DNA of 64,000 bases from an uncultured Elusimicrobia bacterium (GTDB taxonomy: Bacteria > Elusimicrobiota > Elusimicrobia > Elusimicrobiales > Elusimicrobiaceae). The stretch's first letter is position 1; every line of letters starts with the position of its first letter. The stretch spans positions 1 through 64,000 of the forward strand of contig CAMECJ010000003.1 of assembly GCA_945913025.1 (NCBI GenBank), read 5' to 3'. Both the position numbers and the translations under genes were made by a program. This document shows positions 8,649 through 18,146 of the stretch, piece after piece. The notes under the pieces are model-generated. The model saw only the letters and a program-made list of their open reading frames with translations, did no database searches and was not told the origin of the DNA.

Positions 8649-11600
8649 TTATAAGTCCCGCCCCGCAACGAGACGCAGAAATACGGCGGAACAAAGTACC
8701 CTTTCCCCCGCAAAAATTTTCTCCGCCGCACGCTTGTACACTTCCAACTGCGGGCGGTATTTTTCCAAGAGTTTATCCGCGCCTCCGGCGGGTGCGCGGT
8801 CCGTCTTGAAATCCACCACCCATACAGTACCGTCCGCACGGCGCAAAACAGCGTCTATCACACCCGATTTTACACCGTCCGGCTCCGCCAGCGCAAACGG
8901 CATTTCACACGCCAAAGTTTGGGAATTTATCAACTCCGCAAACAGCGCGCTTTGGCAAAACGGTTCCAAAACGGAAAGTGCGTCCCGTACGCGCAGAGAT
9001 ACCCCCGCCGATTCCGCTGCCTGACGCACGGCCGATGCCGCATCCGGCGCACGGCGCATCAGCAGCCGCTCCAGCGCTTGGTGGCAGATAGTTCCCACTT
9101 CGGCTCCGGCGCGCTGTTCCTCCGTCAATAAGTCCGGCGTTTGCACGAGCGAACTGGGGGAAAGCTCGGGGTTCCGCAACATCTGTTCATACCGCGCGCG
9201 GCGCGCGGCGCAGGCGTTCTTCCATGCGCTCATTTCCCGCGCGGGAACGGACGGAATCCGCGCGGTTGTATGACGGAAAATAAAGGTTTCCGGCTCTTCG
9301 TACGGCGCATTGATCACGGGCACGGAAAGCTCCGCGTGATGAAGCGTCCGCACTTTCCCGTCCGGAAACAGCCCCGCGCCCGAAAAGGCGCCCGCGGCTT
9401 TTTCGGCGCCCGCGCGGCCGTCGGACACCAACACCAAATGTTCTTTGGCGCGCGTAAGTCCCACGTACAACACGCGGACTTCTTCGCACCGTTCGTGTTT
9501 CTTTTGTTCTTCTTCCAAGAAGGCCAATTTTATGTCGCAAATTTTTCCGGCGCGCAGCCCGTGCATATTGTACTGCCACGAAAAAATATGGCCCGCCGGC
9601 TGAGAGGCGGAAGCGGAATCTTTTTTAGACAAATCGGCTAAAATGACTACCGGAAACCCAAGCCCCTTGGATTTATGTACCGTCATTACGGATACGGCGT
9701 CCAACGCATCATCGGCGGGCGATGCCCCCAACCGTTCCGGCTCGTTTGCCAACAGTTCCGGCACTTCTGCCAAAAAACGGCCCAAGGACGCGGGAACCTC
9801 TCCGGCATACCCTTCGGCCAAATGAATCAAACGGTTTAAACTGGCCAGCGTCTGCTCGCCCTCGTAGGCAGCGGCGCAGGCTTCCGGCAGAAAGGTTTCT
9901 TGAATGACATCCTCTAACAAATCTTTTAGCGGCGTACGGCCCGCGCGCCGGCCGAAAAAGCGGATAAGTTCGTATAAGTCCGCCAATTTTTTATCCTGCG
10001 GTTTGGCACGCAGAGAAAGCTCCCCCCGTCGGGAAATTTGGTAAATTTCCTCGTCCGTAAATCCGCCGAGCGGGCTTCTTAAAACGCCCGCCAGCGCGGT
10101 GCGGTCCGCCGGATCCGCCGCCGCGCGCAGAAAATTTAAGAAATCGTTTACTTCCTGCTTGCGGTAAAAATCTTTGTCCGTTTCCACGTTAAACGGAATA
10201 CCTCTGCGGCGCAGCGCATCTGTATAAGGCGCGGAAGTGGTGGAAGCGCGGGATAAAAGCGTAATGTCTTTATAGGCCAGTTTTTGTCCGTTTGAAAGTG
10301 TCAGTCTCCCCACGTTGTTTTCAATCCAGTCAGCAATCCTTTCAGCTTGATTGGCGCGGAAATTGTCGGCCCTCGGTTTATCGTCCTGTCCGGCGATAAA
10401 AATCCACTTAACAGCGGGAGATGGCAGTTCTCTGGCCGGAAAAATCGGCACATAAGCCGGTTGGAAAGACGTTTCCTGCACCATCGCGCGCGCGCAGACG
10501 GCGTTGGCCATAGATACGATGTCCGGCGCACTGCGGAAATTTTGCTGCAAAAAGCATTTCTCTCCGCCCTGTTTTAAAATCAAATCGGTAAACAGTTCGT
10601 ACGCCGTAATATCCGCGCCGCGAAAGCGGTAAATAGATTGTTTCGGGTCGCCCACCACAAACAGTTTTCCGGCCTCCAAAACCACGTCCTGCCAACGCGA
10701 AGCGCAGGAGGATTTTTCTTCCGCCAGAAACAAAAACAGTTCGCCCTGTACGGGGTCGGTGTCTTGGAATTCGTCAATAAAAAGCGCGTCGTATTTTTCT
10801 TTTAAAAGACGGCGGACATAAAAATCTTTTTGCAAGAGATTGCGCGTTTTAACGATCAAATCGTCGAAACTTAAAATACCTTCCCGTTCATACGATGCGC
10901 GGATTTCCCGCGCAATGGGTTGTACCAAATGAAAAGCGGAAAGAAAAATTTGCTGTTTTTCGGGCTCGGTTTTAACGGCAAACTGAACAAGCGCGCGGGC
11001 CTCTTCATACGCTTCTTCTTCCCAGCCTTGCGGGGCTGCAGAAGAGGACGAAAGCGGCTCCGGCAGCTCCTGCGGCGCGGGCGGCAGCGGTTCCCCACGC
11101 AGAAAAGCGGCTGTGCGGCGCAAGGATTCGGCGGCGAAAGCCAACATTTTTTCGGCTTTGCGCGGTTTTTTCCCGTACAAAAAAGCCTTACTTAACGCTT
11201 CGGCGCGCGCGGCTTTTTCCAAACAAACATCCGCCAACATCGGCGCGCGGGCAAAATAGTCGTACTCATCAATCTTACCGCTGCACAGTTCCCGCGCAAA
11301 TTCTTTTAAATCGGGAAGCGAAATCTCCGGAAGCACCTTTTTCCACTCTTCCGCGCGCGGTGCGTTGACGCCCAGTTCCGTATCCAAAAACGTGTTCCAG
11401 CGCGCATCAAACAGCTGCGAAGCACGGCGGCCGGAATCAATTTCCGAGTTAGGCGACAACCCCGCTTCCAGCGGAAAAGTTTTTAAAATCTCGGCACAAA
11501 ACCCATGAATGGTTCCCACGCACGCGCGGTCCAGCCGCGCCAGCGCGTTTTCGGCGCGCGAAACCAATTTATCATCCGGCACATTAAACTGCTCCCGTAA

Positions 11601-11861
11601 AAGCGTCAGCACGGGGTGTTCTTTTCCCTCCCGCGCGGCGGCCAGCACTTCGTGCAAGGCGGTAATCAAACGGGTTTTAATTTCGGCGGCGGCTTTTTCG
11701 GTAAACGTCAGCGCAACAAGTTTTTCCACACTTGTTCCGCGTGCCAAAACCGCCAGACACAGCCGCGTAATTAAAAGCGTGGTTTTGCCCGTTCCGGCGC
11801 CGGCTTCCACCACCATATTTACATCTAAAACGGTTTGAATTTTCTCGCGGTTACTTTGCAC
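8649..11861 (-). CDS. AddA/RecB-like UvrD-family helicase-nuclease
   Basis: VVEAGAGTGKTTLLITRL, LVALTFTEKAAAEIKTRL, FIDEFQDTDPVQ, VGDPKQSIYRFRGADI, C-terminal WVVDFKTDRA nuclease motif. Confidence 0.93.
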   Translation of the reverse strand: MQSNREKIQTVLDVNMVVEAGAGTGKTTLLITRLCLAVLARGTSVEKLVALTFTEKAAAEIKTRLITALHEVLAAAREGKEHPVLTLLREQFNVPDDKLVSRAENALARLDRACVGTIHGFCAEILKTFPLEAGLSPNSEIDSGRRASQLFDARWNTFLDTELGVNAPRAEEWKKVLPEISLPDLKEFARELCSGKIDEYDYFARAPMLADVCLEKAARAEALSKAFLYGKKPRKAEKMLAFAAESLRRTAAFLRGEPLPPAPQELPEPLSSSSAAPQGWEEEAYEEARALVQFAVKTEPEKQQIFLSAFHLVQPIAREIRASYEREGILSFDDLIVKTRNLLQKDFYVRRLLKEKYDALFIDEFQDTDPVQGELFLFLAEEKSSCASRWQDVVLEAGKLFVVGDPKQSIYRFRGADITAYELFTDLILKQGGEKCFLQQNFRSAPDIVSMANAVCARAMVQETSFQPAYVPIFPARELPSPAVKWIFIAGQDDKPRADNFRANQAERIADWIENNVGRLTLSNGQKLAYKDITLLSRASTTSAPYTDALRRRGIPFNVETDKDFYRKQEVNDFLNFLRAAADPADRTALAGVLRSPLGGFTDEEIYQISRRGELSLRAKPQDKKLADLYELIRFFGRRAGRTPLKDLLEDVIQETFLPEACAAAYEGEQTLASLNRLIHLAEGYAGEVPASLGRFLAEVPELLANEPERLGASPADDALDAVSVMTVHKSKGLGFPVVILADLSKKDSASASQPAGHIFSWQYNMHGLRAGKICDIKLAFLEEEQKKHERCEEVRVLYVGLTRAKEHLVLVSDGRAGAEKAAGAFSGAGLFPDGKVRTLHHAELSVPVINAPYEEPETFIFRHTTARIPSVPAREMSAWKNACAARRARYEQMLRNPELSPSSLVQTPDLLTEEQRAGAEVGTICHQALERLLMRRAPDAASAVRQAAESAGVSLRVRDALSVLEPFCQSALFAELINSQTLACEMPFALAEPDGVKSGVIDAVLRRADGTVWVVDFKTDRAPAGGADKLLEKYRPQLEVYKRAAEKIFAGERVLCSAVFLRLVAGRDL

Positions 11862-14800
11862 GCTGCGCCTCCTCCAGTTTTCGGCTCTGCTCGCTTTTGC
11901 TGGCGCGCATCAAACTCTTAAAAGAATCCCTTCTGCAAATAGACGCATACGGACAATATGTACATAACTCCGACTTACGCAAAAAGAAAGTTCCTTCTTT
12001 AATATATTCAGAGAGAAGCTTCAAAAACGCCTCTGCACGCGACCGCAAAGCTTCAAACGTGGACGGTTCCAAATTACGCCGCACATACTTTTTGTTAATG
12101 GACAAAAGGCACGAGCCCGCCGAAGAATACCCCGCCAGTTCCGGCAGTTTTTCCGCCGCCAGCACGTATAAAAACGGCTGAAAAATCAGGTGGACGAAAA
12201 AGTCCGACACTAAATCATTCGTACCTTTTTTGGAAGATTTATAATCCGCCACGATAAAGGTTTTATGTTCCGAGTCCACGTCCACGCGGTCGATTACGCC
12301 GCGCAGTTTAAACGGCAGACCGGAAACGGACAAACGCGTAAATTCTTTTTCAAAATAAGACGGCGTAAACGGCCCCAGATTTTTTAAATCTTCCATTACA
12401 AATTCCGCCAGCTGCGTGCGGATTTCCTCCAAAATAAGTTCCCATACGACGGGATAAATACCAAACGCCTGATAACTGTCTTTCGTATAACGGCCCTCTA
12501 CAGCGCGGTTTAAAAACTCGATTGCGGCGGAGTCAAATATGTTATGCGTAAGGCCTAGGCGGAAAAGCTCGGCATAAAAATCCTGTAAAATTTCGTGATA
12601 GGCGGTTCCGCGTTTGTCGGGCGACAGTTCGCGGCGGCTTAAAGACTCTTCCTTTTCTTCCAAATTGAGTCCCTTGTCAAAAAAGTATTTCATCGGGCAG
12701 GCGGCCAGTTCCTGAAGCGCGGACGGCGAAAAGCCGGCCCCGTCGTCCGTGCGCGCGAAAATTTCTTTTCCGCTTGCCACAAACCCGTCAAACGCGTTGG
12801 GTTCGCCCGTTTCGTTCAGCGCGCGCGCCGACGAAAGGGAAAGCAAAACAGCGTCCGTAAGCATACCGGCGCGTTTGTAATTTTCGCGCGCCGATTCCGG
12901 CTGCAGAATAATGGAGAAAGACAATTCCTTAGGCGTTAAAAACTCCGGCGACACGGATGCAATTTGCTCCGAAATCCGCCCGCTCACGCGCGTTGTTTCG
13001 TCCACGGTCCACGGCAGCCGCGCCGCGCGCGCCAGTTCGGCCAAATAGACGGACGGTACGGCTTCTTTTCCGTCAGCGCCCGTACGGGCATACAACACGT
13101 ACAACTTTTCCCGCGCCGCCGTAGCCGCCGCAAAAAACAACAGCCGCTCCTCATCCGCGCGTTCCAGTTTTTGGTTAACCCAATAACCCAGCACGTCGCG
13201 CAGTAAATAGCGGTAACGATCCCTGAATACAGGGTCTTCGGGCACAATTTGCGGGAACGATTTTTCGTTCATGCCGAGCAAAAACACCGCCTTAAACTGA
13301 AGCCCGCGCGCACGCACCGCATCCGTAAACGTTACCCCGCCGCGTATGTTTTCGGCTTCGTTAAAAGAAAGGGAATTTAATGCGTCCGCCAATTCCTCCG
13401 CCATTTCTCCCTGGCGGCTTAGGGGACGAACGGAAGCGTACGTTTGCAGAGAATCAATTTTATCGCACACCGCGCGGTAAATTTCCGTGTCTTTTCCGCG
13501 GAAGGCGGATTCATCGGTATTTTCCGCCAGAAACGCACGCGCCAAAGCGGCCCCGTCCTCCCACGCGCGCGGCGTGTTTAACGCATCTAAACGCGTTGCA
13601 CACGTTTCCAGCCATAACATAAAATCGGGATCGTAATTTTTGGTTTGCGGCAGTAAATCTTTCCATTGGCTCAAATCGCGGCTGACGAGCGAGGCCGCCG
13701 CCAGCGTACGCCAACGGTACTTTTGCGCCGGCTTAAAATAAGGAGACGACACCACTTCCAATACAGTGTCCTTATCAAACCCGCGCGCAGCGAGCGAAAA
13801 CAAATTCAAACAAAATACGCCGAGCGGGAATTTAGAAAGCGGGTATGAAAACGACGCGTCCAGCGGAATACAGTTCAGTCTAAACACGCGGCGGATTTCG
13901 TCCTGATAGGGGGCGACGGAACGCGCGATAAGCGCGATGTCCGCAAACGCATAGCCTTCTTTTTCCGTCAAACGCAGAATTTCTTTGGCGGCAAAAAACA
14001 CCTCGCCGCGCGGGTCCGCCGCCGACACGATGTGCACGTTGTCGGCCTTTGCCGCGCCTTGTGCTTCAAACACAAATGCGCCGCTCTCACCAAGCGCCCC
14101 AAAATCGTTTTCCTCCGCGTCCTCTGCCGACGGCGAGCTCCCAAGCCAGTTGGTTTCAAAAAATTTCTTTGCAAAACGGTATGCGGCGTGTTTTGTGTAC
14201 GGCGCAAACACCGCTGACGGGTACGCTCTGTAAATACGGCTGACGAGTTCCAGTTGACGTCCGGTCATATCGTAAAAACCGTAAAAGACGATTTGTTTAA
14301 AACCGTGCAAAAACGCGGATTTTTCCACGCCGTTAAGCGCGCGCTCAAACATTTCCTGATACGGACGGTATCCGGCCACTTGCGCTTCTCGTTCTTTAAA
14401 ACGCCGGTACACGCGCACCAGCCAGCCGAAGCGTTCCGCCTCCTGCGAGAGTACCGTATCCGAAGAAGTTTGCAAATGTTCCTCCAGCACGTCCGGGTCC
14501 GCCAGCGAGTCGGCCAAGTCCCGCAGAGACGCTTTTAACGCTTGCACAAACCCGGGCGATACGGGATAGCGGTCCATTCCGCGTTCAGTCAAAATGTCTT
14601 TTAGCAGGAAATCGCGCAAATTGTCTTGCGGAAACACAGGCAGCGCCGCCCCCTGTTCCGCGTCCAGCGCGCTTAACAGTGCGGCTCCCGTCAAAAAGCG
14701 GATGTTCGCCACCGCTCCGTTTTCACGCGCCAAGAGCGCGGACAACCTCTTGGACAAAAATGACGACGCGCACACGACCAGCCACGGCTCCAGCGGGTTT

Positions 14801-14871
14801 TGCCGGCGGGAGCGGACAAAGCGCACAAACGATTTTTCCAACGACGGATAATGCGCGTAAAACAGTTCCAT
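11851..14871 (-). CDS. AddB/RecC-like protein with C-terminal PD-(D/E)XK nuclease and Cys cluster
   Basis: FKAVFLLGMNEKSFPQIVPEDP; KLRGVIDRVDVDSEHKTFIVADYKSS; CTYCPYASICRRD; overlaps addA-like gene. Confidence 0.88.
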   Translation of the reverse strand: MELFYAHYPSLEKSFVRFVRSRRQNPLEPWLVVCASSFLSKRLSALLARENGAVANIRFLTGAALLSALDAEQGAALPVFPQDNLRDFLLKDILTERGMDRYPVSPGFVQALKASLRDLADSLADPDVLEEHLQTSSDTVLSQEAERFGWLVRVYRRFKEREAQVAGYRPYQEMFERALNGVEKSAFLHGFKQIVFYGFYDMTGRQLELVSRIYRAYPSAVFAPYTKHAAYRFAKKFFETNWLGSSPSAEDAEENDFGALGESGAFVFEAQGAAKADNVHIVSAADPRGEVFFAAKEILRLTEKEGYAFADIALIARSVAPYQDEIRRVFRLNCIPLDASFSYPLSKFPLGVFCLNLFSLAARGFDKDTVLEVVSSPYFKPAQKYRWRTLAAASLVSRDLSQWKDLLPQTKNYDPDFMLWLETCATRLDALNTPRAWEDGAALARAFLAENTDESAFRGKDTEIYRAVCDKIDSLQTYASVRPLSRQGEMAEELADALNSLSFNEAENIRGGVTFTDAVRARGLQFKAVFLLGMNEKSFPQIVPEDPVFRDRYRYLLRDVLGYWVNQKLERADEERLLFFAAATAAREKLYVLYARTGADGKEAVPSVYLAELARAARLPWTVDETTRVSGRISEQIASVSPEFLTPKELSFSIILQPESARENYKRAGMLTDAVLLSLSSARALNETGEPNAFDGFVASGKEIFARTDDGAGFSPSALQELAACPMKYFFDKGLNLEEKEESLSRRELSPDKRGTAYHEILQDFYAELFRLGLTHNIFDSAAIEFLNRAVEGRYTKDSYQAFGIYPVVWELILEEIRTQLAEFVMEDLKNLGPFTPSYFEKEFTRLSVSGLPFKLRGVIDRVDVDSEHKTFIVADYKSSKKGTNDLVSDFFVHLIFQPFLYVLAAEKLPELAGYSSAGSCLLSINKKYVRRNLEPSTFEALRSRAEAFLKLLSEYIKEGTFFLRKSELCTYCPYASICRRDSFKSLMRASKSEQSRKLEEAQRAK

Positions 14872-14939
14872 AGCGTACCGATAAATAGTAAAATAGAAAC
14901 TACTTTATTATTGCATTTTTGGACGCAGATTCAAATACT

Positions 14940-15392
14940 ATGAAAACGCTCGTCATTGTCCGCCACGCGCACGCCTTACCCGCCTATGCGGCCGGCGTAG
15001 ATTCGGATGCCCAACGCCCTCTTTCTAATGAAGGACGGCAAAAAGCCGCCCTTACGGCCACGCGCCTTAATACGCTTGGCATAAAGCCCGCAAGGATTCT
15101 TTCCAGCCCGCTCTTGCGCGCACAACAAACCGCCGCCGTTTTAGCCGAAGTGTTACACGCGCCCGTGGAAGAAGCGGCGGAACTCAACGGCTTAAAAGAC
15201 GAGCAGGACGTCTGCGATTTTCTACGGGAACAAATGGAACCCGCGGACTGCATACTGGCCGTAGGCCACAACCCAAATGTTACCTATCTAACGCATTTGC
15301 TGGCCGGACAAGTGCGCACGTTTTTGCCGGGTTCGTTCGCCGTCATTGATATGACGGGTACGTCCCCGCGGCTGACTTATTTTGGAGAATGA
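14940..15392 (+). CDS. sixA: Phosphohistidine phosphatase SixA-like
   Basis: MKTLVIVRHAHA, SSPLLRAQQTAAVL, ILAVGHNPNVTYL. Confidence 0.88.
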   Translation: MKTLVIVRHAHALPAYAAGVDSDAQRPLSNEGRQKAALTATRLNTLGIKPARILSSPLLRAQQTAAVLAEVLHAPVEEAAELNGLKDEQDVCDFLREQMEPADCILAVGHNPNVTYLTHLLAGQVRTFLPGSFAVIDMTGTSPRLTYFGE

Positions 15393-16183
15393 CTATGACT
15401 ATTTTTGACGCCGTTTTACTCGGCCTTTTACAAGCCTTAGGCGAATTTTTGCCGATATCCAGTTCCGCCCATTTGGCGCTTCTGCCGTATTTGCGCGGAA
15501 TGGAATACCAAGGAATCGCGTTCGACATTATGCTCCACGCGGCCACGCTCTTGGCCGTACTTTTATACTTTGCAAAAGACTGGTTCGTCCTAATTAAAAA
15601 CGGGCTGACAAAACCGTTTGCGCCGCAAGGCCGTATGCTGTGGTATTTGGCGGCGGCCACCGCTCCGGCGGGAATTGCGGGAGTATTTTTAAAAGATACA
15701 GCCGAACACGCATTCAGAAACCCTTTGATGATGGCGGCTTGTTTAATGTTTTTTGCGGTCCTTTTATGGTGGGCGGACCGCCGCGGAAGCGACAACAATG
15801 AAAGCAATGTTTTTTCCGTTCCGTTTAAAACGGTGTTTTTGATTGGGTGCGCGCAGGCGCTTGCCATTATGCCCGGGGTATCACGCAGCGGTATTACGAT
15901 TACGGCCGCGCTGCTCTTGGGCCTTACGCGCGGAGTAAGCGCACGGATTTCGTTTTTGCTTTCCGCGCCGATTATTGCGGGCGCGGCGGCGGTGGAAGTT
16001 ACGCATTTGTCCGCCGGAGATTTTAACGCCGCGTTAGTATGGGGATTTGTCAGCGCGTTTTTGGGAGCGCTCCTTGTTATCGGAGGCCTGATGAAATACA
16101 TCAAAACGCACAGCTTTGACGTGTTTGTTTACTACCGCATTTTGCTGGGGCTTTTTATTACCGGATTTTATTTTTGGAAATAA
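15389..16183 (+). CDS. uppP: Undecaprenyl-diphosphatase UppP/BacA
   Basis: LLGLLQALGEFLPISSSAHLALLP, MPGVSRSGITITAALLLGL. Confidence 0.95.
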   Translation: MTMTIFDAVLLGLLQALGEFLPISSSAHLALLPYLRGMEYQGIAFDIMLHAATLLAVLLYFAKDWFVLIKNGLTKPFAPQGRMLWYLAAATAPAGIAGVFLKDTAEHAFRNPLMMAACLMFFAVLLWWADRRGSDNNESNVFSVPFKTVFLIGCAQALAIMPGVSRSGITITAALLLGLTRGVSARISFLLSAPIIAGAAAVEVTHLSAGDFNAALVWGFVSAFLGALLVIGGLMKYIKTHSFDVFVYYRILLGLFITGFYFWK

Positions 16184-16205
16184 AATTATCCCTGTCCGCC
16201 GGAAA

Positions 16206-16832
16206 TCAAATAATAAACGATGGTACTGTTTTGGTGGCTGAATTTACCGAGTCCGGCACATAATTTTCCGGCGGTTGCGTCGTTAAGAGGAGCCCGGCAA
16301 TAATACTTGCCGATATGGCCCTAATTGACGCTGTGCAACGTATACTCCAAAGACACGGGCGCAAAAGTAAAATCCAGACTAAGCCCCGTATAGTGGTTGT
16401 CGCCAGTGCTATAAACTGTACGGCAAAATGGTCCAACTCGGGATACTGAATATCCAAATCTTCAAAATTGCCCGTATAGCTTCCATTAGCCATATAATAA
16501 GCCTCTTCCGCCGTTACAATACTGCGCATGACAAAAAAACCCTCCGTCATACGGCTTTTATATACCGCTTTTTGGTACTGCGGCAACGCCACTGCAGATA
16601 AAATACCAATGATTAAGACGACGACTAATAATTCAATTAAAGTAAAACCTTTTTTACTGGATTCTGAAACAAGTTCAGAATGACGACAAAGCGTAAAACC
16701 GCGCTTTGTCATTCCCGGGCACCGCATGATGAACCGGTAATCCAGATTTAAATAAGGTTTACAACTTTTATTAAACGGCCTGGATCCCGGCACCATGGCC
16801 GGGATGACAACTTTTTGACACATAGGATACAT
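16206..16832 (-). pseudogene. Type IV pilin-like gene: leader interrupted by palindromic repeat, C-terminal frameshift and in-frame stop
   Basis: GFTLIELLVVVLIIGILSAVALPQYQKAVYKSRMTEGFF intact. After DHFAV the pilin-like sequence continues in another frame (TVYSTGDNHYTGLSLDFTFAPVSLEYTLHSVN*GHIGKYYCRAPLNDATAGKLCAGL). Confidence 0.8.
16659..16735. repeat. Palindromic REP-like repeat cluster overlapping the pilin leader
   Basis: ATTCTGAA-acaag-TTCAGAAT and GAATGACAAAGCG...CGCTTTGTC hairpins; related unit at 37721-37746. Confidence 0.75.
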
Positions 16833-16985
16833 CCCCCTTATTACGGTTTGGCGGCGTACTATACTTACGTCATTCCCGAATGTTTCTATCGGGAATCTGT
16901 CGTTTCGTAACTACGGGATTCCGTACTAAAACTCTACGGAATGACGCAACACAAAGACAGAACCGCCAAACCTGGAATTATCCCC

Positions 16986-17013
16986 ATGTTATCAAAAAAA
17001 AAAAACGGGTCAA
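16986..17013 (-). promoter_or_regulatory. Promoter upstream of pilin with T12 spacer (TTGACC-CG-T12-GA-TAACAT)
   Basis: Minus strand: -35 TTGACC (17013-17008), 16-nt spacer containing 12 T, -10 TAACAT (16991-16986). Confidence 0.65.
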
Positions 17014-17055
17014 GCCCCCAGAGCCTGGGCTCTCCGCTTGTCCGCACCCCTCTAA

Positions 17056-17331
17056 TTAGTTTAGGCCACACTGTTTGAGACAGGTCGCCAACTTCCCTCC
17101 AAATATCCCGCAAAAACGGCGGATAAACACAAAGTTTATCCGCCGGATTTTAATTGCCAAGCAAAAACTATTTGCCGTGTTCCGCCGCTTTTTAGCCGTA
17201 GCGGCCAAGGTTTTGGCCATTACTTTTTTTACGCCCGATGCGGCCAACACGTAAGAAGCAGCTTTGGCCTTGAATATGTTGGGGCCGAATTTAATGGTAA
17301 TTCTTTTTGCATTTTTCATTAAATCTTGCAT
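17056..17331 (-). CDS. Small basic hypothetical protein
   Basis: ORF MQDLMKNAKRITIKFGPNIFKAKAASYVLAASGVKK... preceded by GGGGAGTT; no recognisable family. Confidence 0.35.
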   Translation of the reverse strand: MQDLMKNAKRITIKFGPNIFKAKAASYVLAASGVKKVMAKTLAATAKKRRNTANSFCLAIKIRRINFVFIRRFCGIFGGKLATCLKQCGLN

Positions 17332-17348
17332 AACTCCCCAACTAAAAA

Positions 17349-17371
17349 GACCCGCCCGAAAGGCGGGCCTA
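17349..17371 (-). terminator. Rho-independent terminator
   Basis: Minus strand GGCCCGCC-tttc-GGGCGGGTCTTTTT. Confidence 0.75.
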
Positions 17372-17384
17372 AAAACAAGTTCGT

Positions 17385-18146
17385 TTACTCCGGCTTGCCC
17401 GTCTCCGCCGACGGCTGAGAAGATACGCAGGATTTTTCACACCGCGTATTAAACGGACAAACAGCGCAGTGTTCTAAGTTCGGATCAAAATCGCCGACTT
17501 CGATTTTTTGGCCGATACCGATAAACGTTTCCAAAATTTTCTTTTCGTCAAAGGCTTCAAACGGCGCACTGACGGTTTTGTCAAACGCTACGAAATAGAA
17601 GGTGGCCTTCCCCTTTTGCATATTCCACGCGCGGCGCGCGCCGACGGCGTAAATTCCCATTTGCAAGGAATCCGTTACCGCCAAAGATAAATCTACATCC
17701 GTTCCCGTTTTGTAATCTATCACTTCCCAAGAACCGTCGGGATGTTTGTCAATACGGTCAATTTTGCCGCGCAGCGTCCATTGGCCCTCCTGGAAAATAA
17801 ATTCACGTTCCGTGCTGTCCACCGTCGTTTTGCGTTCGTATTCGCGTTCAGCGTACGTTTCCAGCATTTTTTTCCCTTTCAAATACCACTCCATCTGCTC
17901 GCCGGCGGACGAATAACCCGCGCCCAGCCAGCAGTCGTCGTAATACGCCAGCAGTTCGGACGGATCGTTGGAGTTACGGTGGTATTCTTCCAGCGCGCGG
18001 TGAATGGATACGCCCAAGGACGAAGCCGGCACCAAGCCTTCCCGCTTGTTTTCCATATACTTATATTTATACAGCAACGGACACTCCATATACGTTTTGA
18101 TTTTGGAGTAGTTCAGTTCGTACACATCGCTATACATGGGAAGCAT
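17385..18146 (-). CDS. PD-(D/E)XK nuclease superfamily protein (RecB/Cas4-like) with Cys cluster
   Basis: YSKIKTYMECPLLYKYKY, GVSIHRALEEYH, LRGKIDRIDKHPDGSWEVIDYKTG, CAVCPFNTRCEKSC. Confidence 0.88.
   Translation of the reverse strand: MLPMYSDVYELNYSKIKTYMECPLLYKYKYMENKREGLVPASSLGVSIHRALEEYHRNSNDPSELLAYYDDCWLGAGYSSAGEQMEWYLKGKKMLETYAEREYERKTTVDSTEREFIFQEGQWTLRGKIDRIDKHPDGSWEVIDYKTGTDVDLSLAVTDSLQMGIYAVGARRAWNMQKGKATFYFVAFDKTVSAPFEAFDEKKILETFIGIGQKIEVGDFDPNLEHCAVCPFNTRCEKSCVSSQPSAETGKPE

Noticed and set aside
8649-14871. Helicase plus nuclease pair as a phage-defence island
   Set aside because: Motifs and order fit AddA/AddB-type double-strand break repair, and the flanks are housekeeping genes.
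15343-16104. 253-aa minus-strand ORF
   Set aside because: Antisense to uppP; shadow ORF in GC-rich codon frame.
17385-18146. Possible Cas4 as part of a defence system
   Set aside because: Neighbours are rsmD and a two-component system; no cas1/cas2 or repeats. Generic RecB-family nuclease is the safer call.
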